From positions 629,001 to 693,000 of the forward strand of contig JAHRHY010000022.1 of the NCBI GenBank assembly GCA_019671135.1: DNA of 64,000 nt, given 5' to 3'. Within the stretch, counting starts at the first letter, position 1. Each line of letters begins with the position of its first letter. The translations under genes were made by a program, and so were the position numbers. The notes under the pieces are model-generated. The model saw nothing but the letters and a program-made list of their open reading frames with translations, did not search any database and had not been told where the DNA came from. Positions 59,695-64,000 of the stretch are shown in pieces. The DNA comes from Linnemannia hyalina (Eukaryota > Mortierellomycota > Mortierellomycetes > Mortierellales > Mortierellaceae).

Positions 59695-60914
59695 ACAATA
59701 AATTGAATCCTGTTAGGCAGGTTCTTTGTTCTGGTTTTTTCATGATCGCTTTTTTCTTCTCCATAGTTGAATGCAATATACCACAAGAACGCTGGTCGTT
59801 TTCTTTATTTCCTTCTTTCATGTAGAAGCTCATTCTCCTCACTCCTTCATTCATCACTCCTAATAAACCATCTTTTACTTATATTGAGTCTTCTTGGTTG
59901 CTGTTGTCTGCTGGTGTTCAAGGAGGGCGTTAACATGAGGGTCGAGAACAAAACACAATTCTTCCGTAAGATGAAAAAGTCTGTCAGCACTAAAAAATAA
60001 GGTTGTGTTTATTGCCTTTGGTCGACATGAATATGAGAGCCCTTTTCTTTATGTCCTCTGTACCTTTCCGCTGAAGAGAGACAAAATGAAATGGGAAAAA
60101 TGTGACAAAAGCGATCGGGAGAAGGAGCGTGTGGGATAACGCGTGAACAACTGGGTTTCCGAACATTGACCTTCTTTGAGCTCGTTCATGATGTAGCCTA
60201 CTTTTGTAATTACGGATTATTTTTCATTTTTTGGGCGAAAGGATGAATAAAGGAGGAAGGAAGTACCGATGCCTGATGGACAGTAGAGAAGAAGGAGGGA
60301 AAAAAATTCGATGTCTCTTTTCTGGTTGTTCCTGGCTCTCTTCGCTTGTTGTTGTCCTTCATTGATCCTTTATTATTGTGTGTTTATTTTAGTGCAACAT
60401 TGCTTTTGTGACACGAAGCCAGAATAACAAGCAGAGCGAGAGACATGGAGGAAGAGCGACGCTGTTCGCTGTTATTGAGTCTAGCTCGAACAAGACGAAG
60501 TTATAATCCAACCAGGGGGTTGGCGATGTTCTGGCCCTCGATCCTACCCACCACATTTCCCTATCCCCCAACCATGTCCTCCACCTGTGTTGCTTACAAA
60601 GGCAAATCCTTTATGTTTCTAGCGCCTTCTCTCTTGGCACGCCAACGACATGTGTCAGATCATCCTATGATGTTGTCTACCAGCGTGCACGTGACTCTTG
60701 CCTGGTCTTATTTTTTTATTTCCTTTTCCCTTGTCTTTTTCTACGGATGACGCACCAGTCACTTCTACTTCTTACTCTTAAACGCTACATACCTTACGTC
60801 TTTTCTTTTCCCTCTCTCTTCTCCTTCCTTTCGTCATCAACCTCCACGCCTCCAACAACCAACACCAAGTCCTTACCAGCAGCCAAGAACCAAGAAACAC
60901 CAAGGACAACCACA
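59695..60914. other. 1.2-kb intergenic; FIT gene leader at right
   Basis: No gene is supported. The plus strand carries an ATG at 60747, in frame with the FIT gene and 168 bp upstream of the chosen start; the sequence between is leader-like (C/T then AAC-rich), so the shorter start is preferred. The rest shows only A/T-rich patches. Confidence 0.35.
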
Positions 60915-62012
60915 ATGGACCAGCCATCAATACACCCGAGGAGGACATTTGCTCCAGACCCACCCTTCGCTCCATCATCGCCATCAACCAGAGACCGTGC
61001 CCCAGACTCACCCAATCTCTCCCCAACACTCGCACACACAACTCTTCAGGACCTCGCCAACACCCCCGCCGATATCCGGCCTCCAGCAACCCCACTCTCA
61101 GCCTACCTCCTCCCTCACCAGTACCTCGTCTTCATCTTTCCTGTGACGCTACTTTTTGGATCACTCTTTGGATATATTGGCGGTGATCGGCCCTCGTACT
61201 TTTCCAACAAGAGGAATATTCTGAACGTAGTCTTCGTCAAGAATGGCTGGGGGTGGACGTCGATCGCTTTTCTGGTCTATATCGCCGTCGTCTTTGGCAA
61301 GGCTCTGATCCACCAGCAGGACAACTCTTTCAATACCACTCCCGTCGCACGGCCTCAGGAGGACGAATCGAGCAACAGCAACATCAACGAAACAACAGGA
61401 TCGTTAAGGACAAGATCTTCAACCCACCTGGATCAAGACCAAGGACCCTCGATGGTCGGAACCGACCTGCCCCCCGTAGGATCAACCGCCAGCGCCAAGG
61501 TCCCCTCCAACGTCGTCGTCAAGGCCCTCATCCGCTGGGGTCTCGCAACTCTCTATTGGTGGCTCATCTCCCAATGGTTCTTTGGACCCGGACTCTTCGA
61601 CCGCGTCTTTGTCATGACAGGAGGAAGTTGCTCGGTCGACGGTCACTGGTCCCAATATCACTGTCGTCGCCAAGGAGGAAACTGGGCCGGTGGTGTCGAT
61701 ATTTCGGGCCACATGTTCCTCCTCACCCACGCCTGGCTCTTCCTCATGGAGGAACTTTCTATTTTCCTCAACGTCCCCGAGGCATGGACCGCGCTCCAGA
61801 ACCGCAGGACTGCCAAGTATGCTGTCTGGGGGGTCTTGGCCCTCACAGGTCTTTGGTGGTGGATGTTGTTGATGACCAGTGTCTACTACCACCATTTGGC
61901 CGAAAAGCTGACAGGATTGTTCTTTGGCGTCCTGTTCTGGCTCGGATCCTATGCTACTCTCTACAAGGTCACTCCCTTCCCCTCTATGCCTGACCAGGCC
62001 GTCGTTCTGTAA
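60915..62012 (+). CDS. FITM2: FIT family ER protein (fat storage-inducing, Scs3/FITM2-like)
   Basis: An ER membrane protein of the FIT family, acyl-CoA diphosphatases needed for lipid-droplet budding and ER phospholipid balance. Single exon, 365 aa. After a Pro/Ser-rich leader there are about six membrane helices: YLVFIFPVTLLFGSLFGYIG, WTSIAFLVYIAVVFGKALI, then an acidic/Gln loop (140-195), ATLYWWLISQWFF, the segment GGVDISGHMFLLTHAWLFL, VWGVLALTGLWWWMLLMTSV, and the final FFGVLFWLGSYATLY. The two conserved His residues proposed as catalytic are at H266 (DISGH) and H326/H327 (VYYHHLAEK). The start at MDQPSIHP follows an ACCAC-type context; a 56-residue N-terminal extension from an upstream ATG is possible. 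Confidence 0.93.
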   Translation: MDQPSIHPRRTFAPDPPFAPSSPSTRDRAPDSPNLSPTLAHTTLQDLANTPADIRPPATPLSAYLLPHQYLVFIFPVTLLFGSLFGYIGGDRPSYFSNKRNILNVVFVKNGWGWTSIAFLVYIAVVFGKALIHQQDNSFNTTPVARPQEDESSNSNINETTGSLRTRSSTHLDQDQGPSMVGTDLPPVGSTASAKVPSNVVVKALIRWGLATLYWWLISQWFFGPGLFDRVFVMTGGSCSVDGHWSQYHCRRQGGNWAGGVDISGHMFLLTHAWLFLMEELSIFLNVPEAWTALQNRRTAKYAVWGVLALTGLWWWMLLMTSVYYHHLAEKLTGLFFGVLFWLGSYATLYKVTPFPSMPDQAVVL

Positions 62013-62859
62013 TTCCTTTTCTTTCTTTTTGTATATTTTTGTTTCTTTTGCGCTATTATTTCTTACTACTACTTAGACGCTCAAATAAAACATTCTTTCG
62101 CATCAATGCTTATTGTTTTCTAATGTGTCCATGGCAGGCGAAGAAAAAAATCGATGAAGAGTGCGTTACCCACCTTGCGGTCAGTTGATTTCTTTTTTTT
62201 TATTTTGGAACAAGCACAGAAATCGACAATGAACGTGCCCCTATGTGTCAAATATCGACCAAGTAGATAGACAATGACACATGCATGTAACATGTGCAGC
62301 AGCACTCATGCAGACTGACAGGTGCAGTATGATTTGGCAAAGAGGAAGCAGCAGATGAAAAAAAAACTAAAGTGACACTCGACCTTCCAGTGACGTGATT
62401 AGTGCAACGTGTCCGAATGCCAACGTGGTAGGTAGGGTGACTGCCAGTCGGGAACTTAGGACTGTTTTGCGCCCGCTCAAATCAGGGATGTGCTTTATCT
62501 ATGGGCGCGTAGCATAGCATCCTTAAGGTCGCTATTTCTTATCGGAGACAGGATCTTCCTTCCATCGTTCGCCTCACACTACTGGTTTGCCCTAAAAGAC
62601 AAAAGGGATCAAGTGCATTGTCCACATATATCAGAAATATATTGCTGTTGTTGTTAGTGTGCGCCCATGTCCATGTTCGTGCCCCATCTGGGCGGTATCG
62701 TTTCCATTTCCAGGCCGCAGAACCAGACAGATGCACTGTAGTTCTTTTGTTTCTTTTGTTACCGCATTGTCTGTCCACATTTTTCTTCGTCGCTGATCGC
62801 TGATCACTCATCACTGAGACTTATAAAGCTGCGACAATCGCTTTTCCCTCTACGACATT
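62013..62859. promoter_or_regulatory. Intergenic with TATA box before the S41-like gene
   Basis: An aataaa at about 62084 probably ends the FIT mRNA. tataaag at 62822-62828 lies only 38 bp before the ATG at 62860, so the leader would be very short. No gene is seen between. Confidence 0.45.
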
Positions 62860-64000
62860 ATGATCCTTCCAAAGACATGTTCTCTTTTCACTGCTGCACT
62901 CATAGCACTGATCTCCATCTACTCTACATCTGCCGCCCCAACACCCCAGACTCGGACACATGTGGACCTCAGCAAAAAGAATAGAGACCCCACAACCCTG
63001 CCCTACAAAGATGTGGCCAGCCGCTACACCTCAATCCCCTACAACGCCACCATCGCCAAAACAACCCTCGACACCGTCATAACACTCTTCAGAGACTATT
63101 GTGCCTTTCGCGAGTCGGTCTTGACACCTGATCTAAAGGCGCCGTTCTCGAGTGCGCCGGTGGATGGTTTGAAAGAGTTGGATGTGCTGAGGACAAGGGA
63201 GTTTAAGAGTGATTTTGAGTTCCATTCGACGGTGGGTCGGGTTGTGGATTCCCTTCATGATACCCATGCTAGCTATTATGGTACGGAGACGGTGTTGTTA
63301 CCTGCTTCTGAGCTGCTTTTTCTTGTCTAGCTTTTGGTCTATTATTGTTATTTTGGTACAGATGGTTGAAAGCAATATTTTTTTTGCTTGCACTTTGATA
63401 TACTATAGAGGACTGCTATGACAAGTACCTCTTCATTCAGAACAGCACCATTTACGCCTCTGTCATCAAAGGCATGCAGGTAAGCTTGCATATTCTCTTA
63501 CTTTGAAACAATAGCTCGTACCCATTCTCACCAAACACTCACAGACCCGTTTCCTATTCATTTTTTTTTGCGCTACACACCCATCTCCCTTCATCAAGTC
63601 GATGCGCGTGTTATACGATCACGTCAAGAAAGGATACGAAGATTGCTTAGTCGAAACAATCGACGACCACCCGGCGCTCGAATACTTGACATCCTGGTCT
63701 GACCGCCTCGCTTCCTCAAGGACACCAGGGCTCGACTCAACTAAGCCCTTGCCTCACAGATCTATGATGAAGTCGATCGAACCTATATCTTGTCTGCTGG
63801 TCATTTTCGCAGAACGGTATTCCCTCCCTGAGACACCCTTCGTTGACTCCGCTGTGGTAGTAAGAAAAGTCGACGACCGCGGCGGAGGAAGAAGGGGAGG
63901 AGTCGGTTCGTGTCGCCGTTCCTTGGAGGGTCATCCCTTTGAGTGATGTGAAGAATATTGCCTTTGACATTGCGACCGCATATATCGCCTATGTTTGCGC
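62860..64000 (+). pseudogene. Secreted S41-peptidase-like protein, frameshifted and cut by window end
   Basis: A signal peptide (MILPKTCSLFTAALIALISI...) opens exon 1, 62860..63280. Exons 63409..63479 and 63599 onward follow with correct borders. The reading KDVASRYTSIPYNATIAKTT, FEFHSTVGRVVDSLHDTHAS, CYDKYLFIQNSTIYASVIKG and YEDCLVETIDDHPALEYLTS is like the N-terminal part of secreted fungal peptidase S41 family proteins, including the LHDTH segment that precedes the catalytic domain. From about 63730 the coding potential jumps between frames at least twice: ALASQIYDEVDRTYILSAGH, then ETPFVDSAVVVRKVDD, then VPWRVIPLSDVKNIAFDIAT. The catalytic Ser domain lies beyond the window. It is either a recent pseudogene or the region has sequencing errors. 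Confidence 0.6.

Noticed and set aside
60470..60560. Second tRNA-like T-loop motif (ctcgaac)
   Set aside because: Only four of five T-stem pairs form and no cloverleaf could be completed.
60747..60914. Longer start for the FIT protein at an upstream ATG
   Set aside because: The added 56 residues are translated leader-like sequence; the downstream ATG has better context and the family's usual short leader. Kept only as an alternative.

Overview
The window is eukaryotic nuclear DNA from a filamentous fungus. Genes are split by many short introns (about 50-130 bp, GTAAGT/GTATGT donors, TAG/CAG acceptors), promoters are CT-rich, and neighbouring genes are densely packed on both strands. An intact Crinkler effector gene, a mitochondrial EF-P, a fungal multidomain adenylyl cyclase and a high load of Ty3/gypsy, DIRS, Tc1/mariner and piggyBac remnants together suggest an early-diverging fungus, most likely Mortierellomycota (Mortierella sensu lato). 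That assignment is inferred from gene content, not from a database match.

Layout. 0-6.9 kb is a conserved block: the 5' end of UPF1 (minus, running off the left edge), eIF2D (plus, divergent from UPF1), ATP synthase subunit e (minus) and a mitochondrial EF-P (minus). 7-20.8 kb is an accessory island. It holds a decayed unknown gene, the 3' end of a Ty3/gypsy chromovirus, a Tc1/mariner remnant with a solo-LTR-like insertion inside it, a complete Crinkler gene, a divergent broken Crinkler header with its own insertion, a duplicated 120-bp repeat, a six-exon gene of unknown function, a gag/LTR remnant and an internally deleted piggyBac element.

21-31 kb starts with PUF60. It continues with minisatellite-like repeats and an intronless flavin amine oxidase of bacterial tryptophan/phenylalanine 2-monooxygenase type, a DIRS RNase H remnant, a truncated unknown gene and a DUF924 gene. 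31-48 kb is conserved: SMC5 (18 exons, minus), TAPT1/EMP65 and the CYR1 adenylyl cyclase. 48-64 kb holds two related decayed small genes, a Skt5/Chs4-like Sel1-repeat protein, a homeodomain protein, COX11, two GPI-anchored wall-type proteins, a FIT/SCS3 lipid-droplet protein and an S41-peptidase-like secreted protein that is frameshifted and cut by the window end.

Functional links. UPF1 and eIF2D share a divergent promoter region and both act on translation. Subunit e and EF-P are neighbouring mitochondrial genes. Skt5-like and the two GPI proteins are all cell-wall related. Exon structures for eIF2D, subunit e, EF-P, PUF60, SMC5, TAPT1, CYR1, COX11 and DUF924 were worked out base by base and close in frame. 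The most interesting points are the Crinkler/transposon island with nested insertions carrying clean target duplications, the mitochondrial EF-P with an arginine at the loop tip, the intronless bacterial-type monooxygenase, and a predicted 16-nt micro-exon in the adenylyl cyclase gene.
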